Assembly (NCBI RefSeq): GCF_000337815.1
Contig: NZ_AOLN01000001.1
Coordinates: 248,001-312,000, forward strand
From: Haloferax mucosum ATCC BAA-1512
GTDB lineage: Archaea; Halobacteriota; Halobacteria; Halobacteriales; Haloferacaceae
Length of the DNA: 64,000 nt
Direction of reading: 5' to 3'
In this document: piece by piece, positions 53,756-62,340 of the stretch
Numbering within the stretch: position 1 is the stretch's first letter
Layout of the letters: every line of letters begins with the position of its first letter
Translations under genes and position numbers: made by a program
Notes under the pieces: model-generated
The model's database searches: none
What the model was told of the DNA's origin: nothing
What the model saw: only the letters and a program-made list of their open reading frames with translations

Positions 53756-55504
53756 TCAGAGGACAGTGCCGTGTTTCTTGTCCGGGAGCGACTTGTCCAC
53801 GTCGGCGTAGAACTCGAAGCGGTTGACGAGTTCGTCGCGGAGACTCGACGGCGGGACGATTTCGTCGATGACGACTTCGCTCGCCATCCGGTGGGCGTCG
53901 ATGTCCTCGCGGTACTCCTCGCGGAGTTCGGCTTCGCGCTGTTTGCGCGCTTCGGGGTCGTCGATTGCGTCGAGTTTGTTCGCGTAGACGGCGTTGATAG
54001 CCGCTTCGGGACCCATGATACCGATTTCGCCCGACGGAAGCGCGATGACGCTGTCGGGGTCGTAGGCGGGACCACCCATCGCGTAGATACCCGCGCCGTA
54101 GGCCTTGCGGACGATGACGGTCTGTTTGGGGACCGTCGCCGACGACGTGGCGTAGATGAACTTCTTGCCCTTTTCGAGAATCGCGTCTTTTTCGACTTGC
54201 GACCCGGCCATAAAGCCCGGCGTGTCACAGAGGTAGAGCAGTGGAATCTCGTAGGCGTCGCAGGTCCAGATGAACTCTGCGGCCTTCTCGGCGGCGTCGG
54301 GGAAGATCGCGCCCGAGCGCTCTGTCGGCTGGTTGGCGACGATACCGACCGGCCGACCGTCGATGCGGGCGAACGCGGTGACGATTTCTTTCCCGTAGTC
54401 GGGTTTCAGTTCGAACACCGATTCGGCGTCTACGACGCGCTCGATGAGGTCGTGGGCGTCGTAGGGGCGGTTCGGCGACTCGGGAATGAGTTCGTCGATG
54501 CCGCCGGGAGAGAGCCGCGGCGGTTTCGGGTCGGACCGCGGCGGCTTCTCGCCCGCCTTATCGGGCAGATACGTGATGAGTTGCGAGACGAGTTCGCGGG
54601 CGTGTTCTTCGTCGCGGGCGACGAGGTCGGCGCTACCGGACTCTTGGGCGTGCATCTGTGCGCCGCCGAGGTCCTGCATGGAAATCTCCTCGCCGGTCAC
54701 CATCTTCACCATACGCGGCGAGGCGATGGCCATCGCGGACATGCCTTCGACCATTATGGTGAAGTCTGCGAAGACCGGGGTGTAGGCGGCACCTGCGATA
54801 CACGGCCCGTAGAGGACGCAAATCTGCGGTACGTAGCCCGAGAGCATCGAGTGGTTGTAGTAGTACTTCCCGATACCTTCGCGGTTGGCGAAGAAGCCGG
54901 TTTGTTGGTCGATGCGGCCGCCGGAGGAGTCCATCAGGTACAACACCGGCTTGCCGGTCTTGAGCGCCCGCTGTTGCATGCGCAGGAACTTCTCGACGCC
55001 GCGGCGGGCCATCGACCCGGCCTTGACGGTGAAGTCGTTGGCCATGAAGTGCAGGTCGCGGCCCTCGAACTCCGCGGCACCGGTAAGAAGTCCGTCGCCC
55101 GGCAGACGGTTGTTCGGGTCCGCTTCGTCAACCTCGGGCGAGTCCTCGTGCCACGAGTCGAAGTTGGCGAACTTGCCGTCTTCGAACTTCAGGCCCTCGG
55201 GGAACCAGTGGTCGAGGCGGTCGCGGACGAACAACTTCCCCGACTCGGGAAGGCGGTCTTTGTACTTCTGCGGGCCACCGCTGAGGATGTCGGCGATTTC
55301 CTCGCGGAGCTTTGCTTCCCGTTCTGTCGGACTCACCTCGTCGTCGTCGAGTGGGAAGGCGTCTGCGGGCGGTTCGGCGTTCGCCACGGACTCGTCGCCG
55401 TCGCCGACGAAGACGTTCACGTCGGTTCCGAGGTGCCGAGCCAGCGCGCTTGCGATGGCTTCGGCCTCGTCACCGGTCGCGCCGTCGCCGATTCTGACCT
55501 TCAT
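53756..55504 (-). CDS. pccB: Acyl-CoA carboxylase carboxyltransferase subunit (PccB-like)
   Basis: 582 aa, soluble. Two crotonase-like halves: first near 140-330 (LYLMDSSGGRIDQQTGFFAN; ICVLYGPCIAGAAYTPVFAD; DLGGAQMHAQESGSADLVAR), second near 370-560 (RPVGIVANQPTERSGAIFPD; LLYLCDTPGFMAGSQVEKDA). Transfers carboxyl from biotin to acetyl-, propionyl- or another acyl-CoA. Residues 1-75 are an unusual N-terminal domain. No biotin carboxylase gene is in the window. Start 55504 (MKVRIGDG). Confidence 0.93.
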   Translation of the reverse strand: MKVRIGDGATGDEAEAIASALARHLGTDVNVFVGDGDESVANAEPPADAFPLDDDEVSPTEREAKLREEIADILSGGPQKYKDRLPESGKLFVRDRLDHWFPEGLKFEDGKFANFDSWHEDSPEVDEADPNNRLPGDGLLTGAAEFEGRDLHFMANDFTVKAGSMARRGVEKFLRMQQRALKTGKPVLYLMDSSGGRIDQQTGFFANREGIGKYYYNHSMLSGYVPQICVLYGPCIAGAAYTPVFADFTIMVEGMSAMAIASPRMVKMVTGEEISMQDLGGAQMHAQESGSADLVARDEEHARELVSQLITYLPDKAGEKPPRSDPKPPRLSPGGIDELIPESPNRPYDAHDLIERVVDAESVFELKPDYGKEIVTAFARIDGRPVGIVANQPTERSGAIFPDAAEKAAEFIWTCDAYEIPLLYLCDTPGFMAGSQVEKDAILEKGKKFIYATSSATVPKQTVIVRKAYGAGIYAMGGPAYDPDSVIALPSGEIGIMGPEAAINAVYANKLDAIDDPEARKQREAELREEYREDIDAHRMASEVVIDEIVPPSSLRDELVNRFEFYADVDKSLPDKKHGTVL

Positions 55505-55620
55505 ACACTGGGATGTATCACCGGATTCAAAATGGTTTTCCATGTATGTTTCGGCGAACGAACCGAGCGTACGGGTCTCTACAGACCACGTTCGACCGTC
55601 GAAAAGAGCCGTCTCGGAGT

Positions 55621-56514
55621 TCAGTCGAGTGCCGCTTCGAGTTTCGTCACGAGGTCGGTGTTGCCGATGTAGAGCGGCGTGCGCGCGTGGAGTTCGTCCT
55701 TGTCAACGTCCAGAAGCGACTTCGTGCCGTCGGAGGTGGCCCCGCCAGCCGTCTCGATAACGTAGCCGATTGGGTAGCCTTCGAACTGTACGCGGAGTTT
55801 GCCCTCCGGAGCCGACTGAAGCGTCGGGTAACTGAAGATGCCGCCGTAGGTGAGAATCTGATTTACGTCGCCGATCATCGACCCGCCGTAGCGGAGTTTT
55901 CGGGACGCGTCTTGTTCGACCTCGCGGGCGAACGCTTCGAAATCGTCGGTCCAGTCGGGAACGCGGCCACCGAACCCGTAGACAGTTCCGTCTTCGGGGA
56001 GTGTGATGTCCTCGCGGACGAGTTCGTAGCTCGAATCGTCGTAGACGACGTACTCGTTGACGGTGCCGTCGCGGGCGACAATCATCGTCATGACAGGCCC
56101 GTAGAGGACGTAGCCGGCGGCGACGAGGTCGCGGCCGTGCGCCGGAAGCGGCCCGTCGTAGACGGCGAAGATGGTCCCCATGGTGTTGTTCGGTTTGAGG
56201 TTTGACGAGCCGTCGAGCGGGTCGAGTGCGACAGAAAGCGACCCGTTCCCCACGTCGATGGACTCGGCTCGTTCCTCGCTCGCGTACTCGCCGACGCCTT
56301 CGAGCGCGCCGATACGTTCACACAGTAGGTCGTCGGCGAACACGTCTGCGGCCATCTGCGTCTCGCCGCTTGGGTTCTCCTCTTCGGCCGCGACGCGGCG
56401 GCCCGGCAGTCCCGTCCGAATCTCGGGTGCGGTGCTCGCAATGACATCGACGACCTCGTCGATGGTCCGAATTTCGCGCGCCGTGTCGGCGGTGTTGATG
56501 TCTTTGGTTGCCAT
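55621..56514 (-). CDS. fbp: Fructose-1,6-bisphosphatase, class I
   Basis: 297 aa. Gluconeogenic phosphatase. Metal site [20 protein letters not shown] (D-P-x-D-G-S-S), [39 protein letters not shown] and [18 protein letters not shown]. Start at 56514: GAGGTG lies 8-9 nt before it, and this ATG overlaps the stop of a short upstream ORF (TGATG). Opposes fba in this same region. Confidence 0.96.
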   Translation of the reverse strand: MATKDINTADTAREIRTIDEVVDVIASTAPEIRTGLPGRRVAAEEENPSGETQMAADVFADDLLCERIGALEGVGEYASEERAESIDVGNGSLSVALDPLDGSSNLKPNNTMGTIFAVYDGPLPAHGRDLVAAGYVLYGPVMTMIVARDGTVNEYVVYDDSSYELVREDITLPEDGTVYGFGGRVPDWTDDFEAFAREVEQDASRKLRYGGSMIGDVNQILTYGGIFSYPTLQSAPEGKLRVQFEGYPIGYVIETAGGATSDGTKSLLDVDKDELHARTPLYIGNTDLVTKLEAALD

Positions 56515-56657
56515 CACAGACACCTCTCGTCGGGTCCGCGGGAGGTGCGCGCCACGGTCCCACCGAGGTAGGAACCGAGACCGAGGGCTGTCGAAGGCGG
56601 AGAGTCCGTTTGCGGGGATGTGACGGACGTGTCGAAGCCGGACATCATCTGGTTCAT
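56514..56657 (-). CDS. Possible 47-codon upstream ORF coupled to fbp
   Basis: Frame from ATG 56657 to TGA whose last base is the first base of the fbp ATG. Translation begins [20 protein letters not shown] and includes [26 protein letters not shown] at 56672-56682 predicts a transcript start near 56650, close to the internal Met codons 4 and 5 (56648, 56645), so translation could start there leaderless. Third-position GC is high but the surrounding DNA is also GC-rich, so coding is not certain. It may be a small protein or a leader peptide for fbp. Confidence 0.5.
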   Translation of the reverse strand: MNQMMSGFDTSVTSPQTDSPPSTALGLGSYLGGTVARTSRGPDERCL

Positions 56658-56671
56658 GATGGTGTAACCCA

Positions 56672-56682
56672 ATATATAAAAA
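56672..56682 (-). promoter_or_regulatory. TATA box of the fbp transcript
   Basis: On the minus strand TTTTTATATAT, the strongest TATA box near the gene, about 160 bp ahead of the fbp ATG and 20 bp ahead of the upstream ORF. It predicts either a 135-nt leader or a translated upstream ORF. Confidence 0.65.
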
Positions 56683-56985
56683 CTACGTCTATCGGGAACG
56701 AGTGATTGTGCCGGATTTTGCGTTTATGGAGTCCCTAACCAAATATTACGGCAATTTATGCAATGAATAGAACTTACTACACATATAGTAAATCTTCGGG
56801 TCCTATGAACGCACTTCGGCGAGTCCCCCGCTTTCCGAGTGCGCAGTCTTTCACGTCGATTACGTCGTGCCGCGTTCCATCTTCCCTGTCCCAACCCGTT
56901 ATTCGCGCTTGCTCGGATTCGAGGTCTCGTTTTTGCCTCGCTTCTGCCCGCTGACTTTCCCCGCTGATTCCGCCCGTTGACCGCT
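56683..56985. other. Intergenic region, no gene seen
   Basis: About 300 bp with an AT-rich patch (56700-56800) between the divergent fbp promoter and the end of the next minus-strand gene. A partial palindrome ACTACACATATAGTA occurs at 56775-56790. No coding frame, tRNA or clear RNA hairpin was found. Confidence 0.55.
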
Positions 56986-58134
56986 TCACTCCATCGCGTC
57001 GAGCGCCTGCGATTTCCACGCGTTCACGACTGTCGGGTCGATTTGGAGCGCGTCGGCGACGTGTTCCGGGTCCGCGGTGGCGAGTCGTCGGACCGATCGG
57101 ACGCCCGCCTCGGCGAGGAGGTCGGCGTCGTCGGCGTCGATTCCGTCGAGCGTCGTCACCGGTTCCGGTTTCGACCGCTCGCGCCACGCGGCCTCGGCGG
57201 CGAGCGCGTCTCCAGAGCCGTCGGCGGACGCGCCCGATTGAGTTTCAGCCCCCCCGCGCGGCGTCCAGTCGCCCCCTCGATTCGGACTGTTGCCCCGCGA
57301 TTCGTCGGGTCCGCTCGGCGTCCAATCGCCCGATTGCGTCGGTGAATCGTCGTTTGTCGCGTCCGCTCCCGAGGGTTCCCAGTCGCCCTCGCGGTCCGGA
57401 CCGCGCGACACCGAAGCCTGCCCGGTCGGTGTCCAATCGCCCGAGGTGTCGTCCTCGTCGTCGGTTCCCCAGTCGCCGGAACTCGCGGCGACCCACTCTC
57501 GTTCGTCGTCGCCCAAGCCGCGGACCTGCGAGGACCGGCGGTCTAAGTCCTCACCAGAGCCGAACGACCACGAAAGCGAGTGCCAGCGCCGAATCTTCGC
57601 CGCGACGCCGGGATTGACGTCCGCCTCGACGAGGTCGCGGTAGCACACGTCCCCATCGACGATTGCGCCCGCATCGATGTTCGACGCGGACAGCGACTCG
57701 GCCGTCGCCGGGCCGATGTACTTCAGGTCCTCCAACGCGGTCGGTACCGCGTCGGGCGCGTCGTACGGCCGCGGACTGAGGAGGTGTTCGATTGCCTCGT
57801 CGGTGTCCGTCGGGAGGTCGTCGTGTTCGGTGATGTACGCTTGATAGCTCGATACGGGGAGCCGTAGTTCGGAGCCACCGGTGGCGTCGTCGCCATTCGT
57901 TGGCGCACTGTCGTCGCCATCGTCTCCGTCCGGCGCACTGTCGTCGCCATCGTCTCCGTCCGGCGCACTGTCGTCGCCATCGTCTCCGTCCGGCGCACTG
58001 TCGTCCCCCTCGGATAGCCGCGCGTCGGTCGGGTTCGACTCCTCGTCGGCGTCGGTTAGGTGATCCTGCACGTCCCCCGTTCCCCCTTCAGCGCCGCCTT
58101 CGTCTCGTTTGCCCGTCTCATTCGTGCCAGTCAC
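56986..58134 (-). CDS. Helix-hairpin-helix protein with GDW repeats (DUF7409-like)
   Basis: 382 aa. Residues 40-80 are a perfect Asp/Gly/Ser/Ala/Pro tandem ([10 protein letters not shown]). Residues 125-200 hold a helix-hairpin-helix-like domain ([37 protein letters not shown]). Residues 215-310 carry five spaced motifs of the form (S/E/G)GDW(G/T/E)x: [39 protein letters not shown]. The C-terminal 60 residues are a second HhH ([19 protein letters not shown]). HhH domains bind DNA, so a DNA-binding or repair role is likely; the GDW repeats are unexplained. Confidence 0.72.
   Translation of the reverse strand: MTGTNETGKRDEGGAEGGTGDVQDHLTDADEESNPTDARLSEGDDSAPDGDDGDDSAPDGDDGDDSAPDGDDGDDSAPTNGDDATGGSELRLPVSSYQAYITEHDDLPTDTDEAIEHLLSPRPYDAPDAVPTALEDLKYIGPATAESLSASNIDAGAIVDGDVCYRDLVEADVNPGVAAKIRRWHSLSWSFGSGEDLDRRSSQVRGLGDDEREWVAASSGDWGTDDEDDTSGDWTPTGQASVSRGPDREGDWEPSGADATNDDSPTQSGDWTPSGPDESRGNSPNRGGDWTPRGGAETQSGASADGSGDALAAEAAWRERSKPEPVTTLDGIDADDADLLAEAGVRSVRRLATADPEHVADALQIDPTVVNAWKSQALDAME
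57901..58008. repeat. 30-bp coding minisatellite, 3.6 copies
   Basis: Unit CGGCGCACTGTCGTCGCCAT followed by CGTCTCCGTC, perfect at 57931 and 57961, first copy (57901) with one change, partial copy at 57991. It encodes the ten-residue repeat [10 protein letters not shown] in the HhH protein. Confidence 0.95.
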
Positions 58135-58249
58135 CGTTGCATATCTCCATTTCGGCCCCGAACTTGAGCGTTTCCGTGATAGTCACGAGTTTGTCACGAT
58201 TCTCGTCGCTTCGGCAAGTTTTACCTCACCACCTTGCGCAGTGGCCCAC

Positions 58250-59110
58250 ATGCACGGTACGAACGAGATTGACACGGTGGGCGTTGTCGGTGCTGGAACG
58301 ATGGGTAACGGAATCGCACAGGTCGCGGCGATGGCAGGCTACGACGTGGTCATGCGCGACCTCCAAGCCGAGTACGTCGAAAACGGACTCGAATCCATCG
58401 CGGACAGTCTCTCGCGGTTCGTCTCGAAAGACAAACTCAGCGAGAGCGAAGCCGAGGCGACGAAAGACCGCATCACAGGCACGACCGAACTGGACGACCT
58501 CGCCGACTGCGACCTCGTCGTCGAGGCGGCCGTCGAAAACATGGACATCAAGCGCGACATCTTCGCCGACCTCGACGATATCGTCCCCGAGGGCGTCGTC
58601 CTTGCGACGAACACGAGTACGCTCTCGATTACGACAATCGCGGCCGCGACGGAGCGGCCCGAACTGGTCGTCGGCCTGCACTTCATGAACCCCGTCCCCA
58701 TCATGAAGGGCGTCGAAGTCGTCCGCGGCGAGAAGACCGACCCCGAAGTGGTCGAGTTCGCCCACGAGTTCTCCGAGGACCTCGGCAAGGAGACGTGGGA
58801 GTCCGACGACAAGCCCGGATTCGTCACCAACCGCATCCTGATGCCGTGGCTCAACGAGGGCATTCGCGCCTACGACGAGGGTGTCGCCTCGAAAGAGGAC
58901 ATCGACCGCGGGATGACCCTCGGCACGAACGTCCCGATGGGACCGCTCACGCTCGCCGACCACATCGGTCTCGACATCTGTCTGGACGCCTCCGAGACGC
59001 TCTTCGAGGAACTCGGCGATCGATACAAGCCCGCGTACCTGCTCAAGCGCAAAGTCGCCGCCGGCGACCTCGGTAAGAAGACCGGGAAGGGCTTCTACGA
59101 GTACGACTAA
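58250..59110 (+). CDS. 3-hydroxyacyl-CoA dehydrogenase
   Basis: 286 aa. NAD Rossmann fold [56 protein letters not shown], catalytic His in [20 protein letters not shown], then the C-terminal helical domain with [20 protein letters not shown] and [20 protein letters not shown]. Oxidises 3-hydroxyacyl-CoA in fatty-acid or branched-chain degradation, or runs in reverse in polyester synthesis. Start at 58250: TTTTACC at 58219-58225 is 25-31 bp upstream. Confidence 0.94.
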   Translation: MHGTNEIDTVGVVGAGTMGNGIAQVAAMAGYDVVMRDLQAEYVENGLESIADSLSRFVSKDKLSESEAEATKDRITGTTELDDLADCDLVVEAAVENMDIKRDIFADLDDIVPEGVVLATNTSTLSITTIAAATERPELVVGLHFMNPVPIMKGVEVVRGEKTDPEVVEFAHEFSEDLGKETWESDDKPGFVTNRILMPWLNEGIRAYDEGVASKEDIDRGMTLGTNVPMGPLTLADHIGLDICLDASETLFEELGDRYKPAYLLKRKVAAGDLGKKTGKGFYEYD

Positions 59111-59155
59111 TCCGGTCGCGGCGAGGCGACACGCGACCAGTTCAATTTTCGACGC

Positions 59156-59386
59156 TTACGACTTCGATTTCTCTCGGGCGCGCATCACGCCGGCGACGAC
59201 CACGCTAACAAGGAAGAACAGACCGCCCACCCCGGCTAGTGCGGCCGCCAGCCCGGCCACCACCTCGGAACTGCCGGTGCCAGCGCCCGCGGCGGCGGTG
59301 AGGAGCGCGCCGAACAGGAAGATGGCGGCGACGAAGCCGCCGACGAAGAGCACGAAGGTCGGCGAGAGGTAGTCGTCTGCGGGCAC
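59156..59386 (-). CDS. Small two-helix membrane protein, GTG start
   Basis: 76 aa. Starts at GTG 59386 (PADDYLSPTFVLFVGG); no in-frame ATG is available. Helices VLFVGGFVAAIFLFGALL and LAAALAGVGGLFFLVSVVVA with a short Gly/Ser loop between; basic end (MRAREKSKS). Function unknown. Divergent from the ABC transporter operon. Confidence 0.65.
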   Translation of the reverse strand: MPADDYLSPTFVLFVGGFVAAIFLFGALLTAAAGAGTGSSEVVAGLAAALAGVGGLFFLVSVVVAGVMRAREKSKS

Positions 59387-59497
59387 ACCGGTTCTTTCAC
59401 CGCCGAAATACCAAACTGTTTGCCCGCGACTCGAACGCCTATCAGTTCTGAAACCCCGCGCGAACCCTTTTATGCCGTCCCGCGTGAAGGTCTGGCA

Positions 59498-60415
59498 ATG
59501 ATAACGGTCGAGAACTTGCGAAAAGCCTACGGCGACTTTCCCGCCGTCGTGGGAAGCGACTTCGCGGTCGAGTCGGGCGAGGTGTTCGGCATCGTCGGCC
59601 CAAACGGTGCGGGAAAGACGACGACGCTGAAGATGCTCGCCGGTCTCGTCGAACCGACCGCCGGCACGGCGTCGGTCCTCGGCTTCGACCCCGAGGACCC
59701 CGAGATGCGACGCAAACTCGGCTTCCTCCCGGAGGAATCGCCGCTCTACGAGGACATGACGCCGCGGTCGTATCTTCGTTTCTTCGCGGACCTGTACGAC
59801 GTACCCCGCGATGTGGCCGACGAGCGAACCAGCCGAGTGCTCGACCGCCTCGACCTCGAATACCGAGACAGACGCATCGGCGACATGTCCAAGGGGATGA
59901 AACGCAAGGTCGCAATCGCCCGCTCGCTCGTCAACGACCCCGATTTGCTCATCTACGACGAACCCGCGAGCGGTCTCGACCCGCTGACGACGAACGTCGT
60001 GCTCGACTTCGTTCAAGAACTCCGCGACGAGGACAAGACCGTCGTGTTCAGCGCTCACAACTTGTTTCACGTCGAATCCATCTGCGACCGTGTGGTCATC
60101 ATGAACCGCGGCGAAATCATCGCCCGCGGGACGGTCCCCGAGATACGTGCGAAACACGGCGAGACGACCTACCGCGTCTACACGACCGTCTCGCTCCCGC
60201 AGACCGAAACCGAAACCGGTCCCGACGGCGAGCGCCACGTCGCGGTCGTCGATGACATGGCGGCCGTCGAATCGCTCCGCGAAACGGCCGAAGCGGCGGG
60301 TGGCCGCGTCGCCGACATCCGAACCGACGAGGCGTCGCTAGAAGACATCTTCCTCCGACTCGCCGCCGACGCGCCGACGAAGAGCACCGTTGAAGGAGGT
60401 CGCGGGCGCTCGTGA
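59498..60415 (+). CDS. ABC transporter ATPase (ABC-2 export type)
   Basis: 305 aa. Walker A GPNGAGKTTT near 38, Q-loop FLPEESPLY, signature DMSKGMKRKVAIARS near 130, Walker B LLIYDEPASG, and H-loop FSAHNL. The C-terminal part (225-305) is the extra domain of CcmA/NatA-type exporters. CTTTTATG at 59467-59474 makes a leaderless start at 59498. Operon with two permeases. Confidence 0.94.
   Translation: MITVENLRKAYGDFPAVVGSDFAVESGEVFGIVGPNGAGKTTTLKMLAGLVEPTAGTASVLGFDPEDPEMRRKLGFLPEESPLYEDMTPRSYLRFFADLYDVPRDVADERTSRVLDRLDLEYRDRRIGDMSKGMKRKVAIARSLVNDPDLLIYDEPASGLDPLTTNVVLDFVQELRDEDKTVVFSAHNLFHVESICDRVVIMNRGEIIARGTVPEIRAKHGETTYRVYTTVSLPQTETETGPDGERHVAVVDDMAAVESLRETAEAAGGRVADIRTDEASLEDIFLRLAADAPTKSTVEGGRGRS
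60395..60400 (+). promoter_or_regulatory. Shine-Dalgarno of the first permease
   Basis: GGAGGT lies 11 nt before the GTG at 60412, within the end of the ATPase gene. It decides the start of the permease, which otherwise has no upstream start. Confidence 0.75.
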
Positions 60416-62340
60416 CCGACGAACCCTCTACCGACGGCGACTCGTCCAGCGACCGCGACGGAATTCGGGCGCGACTGGCCCATCTCTGGACGCAACTCGT
60501 CGCACACGCCCGCGCCGTAACCAGAATCGCCCGCTGGGAGGTGTCGCGCTCGGCCGGGACGGTTGACCGCCGCACCGCCGTTCTCGGACTCGTCGCTCTC
60601 GTCGTCGCCGGTGGAATCGCCGCTGGAGCGGCGGGCGGCGGCGTCGCCCTCGACCGCGACCTCTACCGAGTCGGCATCGCCGCCGATAGCCCGTATTACG
60701 ACGCAGTCGAGCAGTCGCCGACGCTCGACCCGCGACCGATCTCCGACGCGAACGTCGAACTCATCGTCACCGAACGACACGTCTCAGTCGCCGACACGCG
60801 GACCGGTGACGCGGCCTACGGGGCGTTCCGCGACGCGGTCGAATCGTACAACGAACGACAGATGCTCGCCGAGGAGAACGAATCCGCGGCGTTCCCCGTC
60901 GTCGTCACGCTCCAGTACCGAGAGCGCGGTGCACTCGTTCCCGCAGGGAGTCGCGTCGATGGCGGGTCGGGAGGCGCGGGCACTGCAGGTGACTCCGCCG
61001 GCCCGTCGGGTACTGACGGAGCGGGCGAGAGCGATTCGCCAGCCGACACGACGACCGGCGACGGTTCGGTCGGAACCGGTCCGAGCGCGTCCGATGCGGC
61101 GGCCGCAGACGACGGCGAAGTCGGCGCACCCCCGCTCGGCGGCGCGGCAAGTCTCTTCGGCGGCGACACGAGCGGTTCGCCCGCGAACATCAACCCGCCG
61201 TTTCCCTTCGCGTCGCTCGTCCTCGCGTTCGCCTTTCTCGTGCCGATGAACTTCGTGATTCAGGCCTACGGGTCGAGCATCCTCAACGAGCGAATTAATC
61301 GGCGCGGCGAACTTCTGTTGGTCGCACCCGTCTCGCCGGGTGATATCGTCGCCGGAAAGACGCTCCCGTATCTGCTCGGCACGGTCGCAATCACCACCGT
61401 CATCGCGGCGGCCGTCGGCGGTGGTCTCGTCTCCATCGCGGCCGTCGTCCCGGTCGGACTCCTGTTTCTCTCCGCGACGTTCGTCGGCGCGATGTTCGCC
61501 CGCTCGTTCAAAGAACTCACGTTCGTCACGGTGACTGTCTCGGTCTTCTTGACGACCTACACGTTCGTTCCGGCCATCTTCACGAACGTCACGCCAATCG
61601 CGCTCATCTCGCCGCTGACGCTCGTCGTCCGCGACTTGGGCGGCGGGTCAATCCCACTCGGTGAGTTCGCCTTCTCGGTCGCTCCGATTCTCCTCGCCGC
61701 GGTCGTGTTGTTCCTCCTCGGCACCGGCGTCTACCGCGAAGAAGACATGTTCACCCAGCGGTCGGTCCCGCTCAAGTTCCTCGACGCGCTCGACAGTCGC
61801 ATCTCGCGCCCGCGTTCCGTCGCGTCGCTGTCGGCGCTGTCGATTCCGTTCGTCTTCATCGCCGAACTCCTCGCTATCGCCGTGTTGTTCATCCTCCCAA
61901 TCGACGTGACCGTCCCGCTCGTCCTCGTCGCGGTCGCGGTCGTCGAAGAATTCGCAAAGAGCCTTCACGTCTACGCGGCCTTCGAGAAGGGCCGATTCGC
62001 GCGGACGATTCGAACGTCGCTCGTCCTCGGCGGACTGTCGGGTCTCGGCTTCTTCGTGGGCGAGAAGTTCACCGCCATCGCACAAATCGCCGGACTGCAA
62101 TCGCTGACGCTCGGACAGACCGCGTTCGCGCCCGCCGGTATCGGCCTCGCCGACTCCGCAGGGGTGGTCCCGCTCGTCGCGGTCGGCTTGCTCCTCGCAC
62201 CGCTCGTGCTTCACGCCGTAACGGCGAGCGTCACCGCGCTGGGCGCAAGCCGAAGTAAATCCGCCTACGCCCTCTCGCTCGTCGGCGCGATTGCGATTCA
62301 CCTCGTCTACAACCTTCAGGTGGTGTCGTTCCTTGGGTAG
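60412..62340 (+). CDS. ABC-2 permease fused to a PrsW-like intramembrane protease domain
   Basis: 642 aa from GTG 60412 (overlaps the ATPase by 4 bp). Residues 45-450 form an ABC-2 exporter half: one helix, a large extracytoplasmic loop (70-255, with a Gly/Ser/Asp-rich stretch), then five helices with SILNERINRRGELLLVAPVS (the coupling region). Residues 475-642 are a second polytopic domain with PrsW marks: VVEEFAKSLHV (E512-E513-x-x-K516), GLGFFVGE (E551), LVLHAVTASVTALG (H601), and IHLVYNL (H630-x-x-x-N634). PrsW-type proteases cleave membrane substrates using Glu and His. Confidence 0.82.
   Translation: MTDEPSTDGDSSSDRDGIRARLAHLWTQLVAHARAVTRIARWEVSRSAGTVDRRTAVLGLVALVVAGGIAAGAAGGGVALDRDLYRVGIAADSPYYDAVEQSPTLDPRPISDANVELIVTERHVSVADTRTGDAAYGAFRDAVESYNERQMLAEENESAAFPVVVTLQYRERGALVPAGSRVDGGSGGAGTAGDSAGPSGTDGAGESDSPADTTTGDGSVGTGPSASDAAAADDGEVGAPPLGGAASLFGGDTSGSPANINPPFPFASLVLAFAFLVPMNFVIQAYGSSILNERINRRGELLLVAPVSPGDIVAGKTLPYLLGTVAITTVIAAAVGGGLVSIAAVVPVGLLFLSATFVGAMFARSFKELTFVTVTVSVFLTTYTFVPAIFTNVTPIALISPLTLVVRDLGGGSIPLGEFAFSVAPILLAAVVLFLLGTGVYREEDMFTQRSVPLKFLDALDSRISRPRSVASLSALSIPFVFIAELLAIAVLFILPIDVTVPLVLVAVAVVEEFAKSLHVYAAFEKGRFARTIRTSLVLGGLSGLGFFVGEKFTAIAQIAGLQSLTLGQTAFAPAGIGLADSAGVVPLVAVGLLLAPLVLHAVTASVTALGASRSKSAYALSLVGAIAIHLVYNLQVVSFLG

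Noticed and set aside
53771-55672. 633-codon open frame on the plus strand opposite the carboxyltransferase
   Set aside because: Shadow of pccB; no motif, and GC-skewed codon positions belong to the minus-strand gene.
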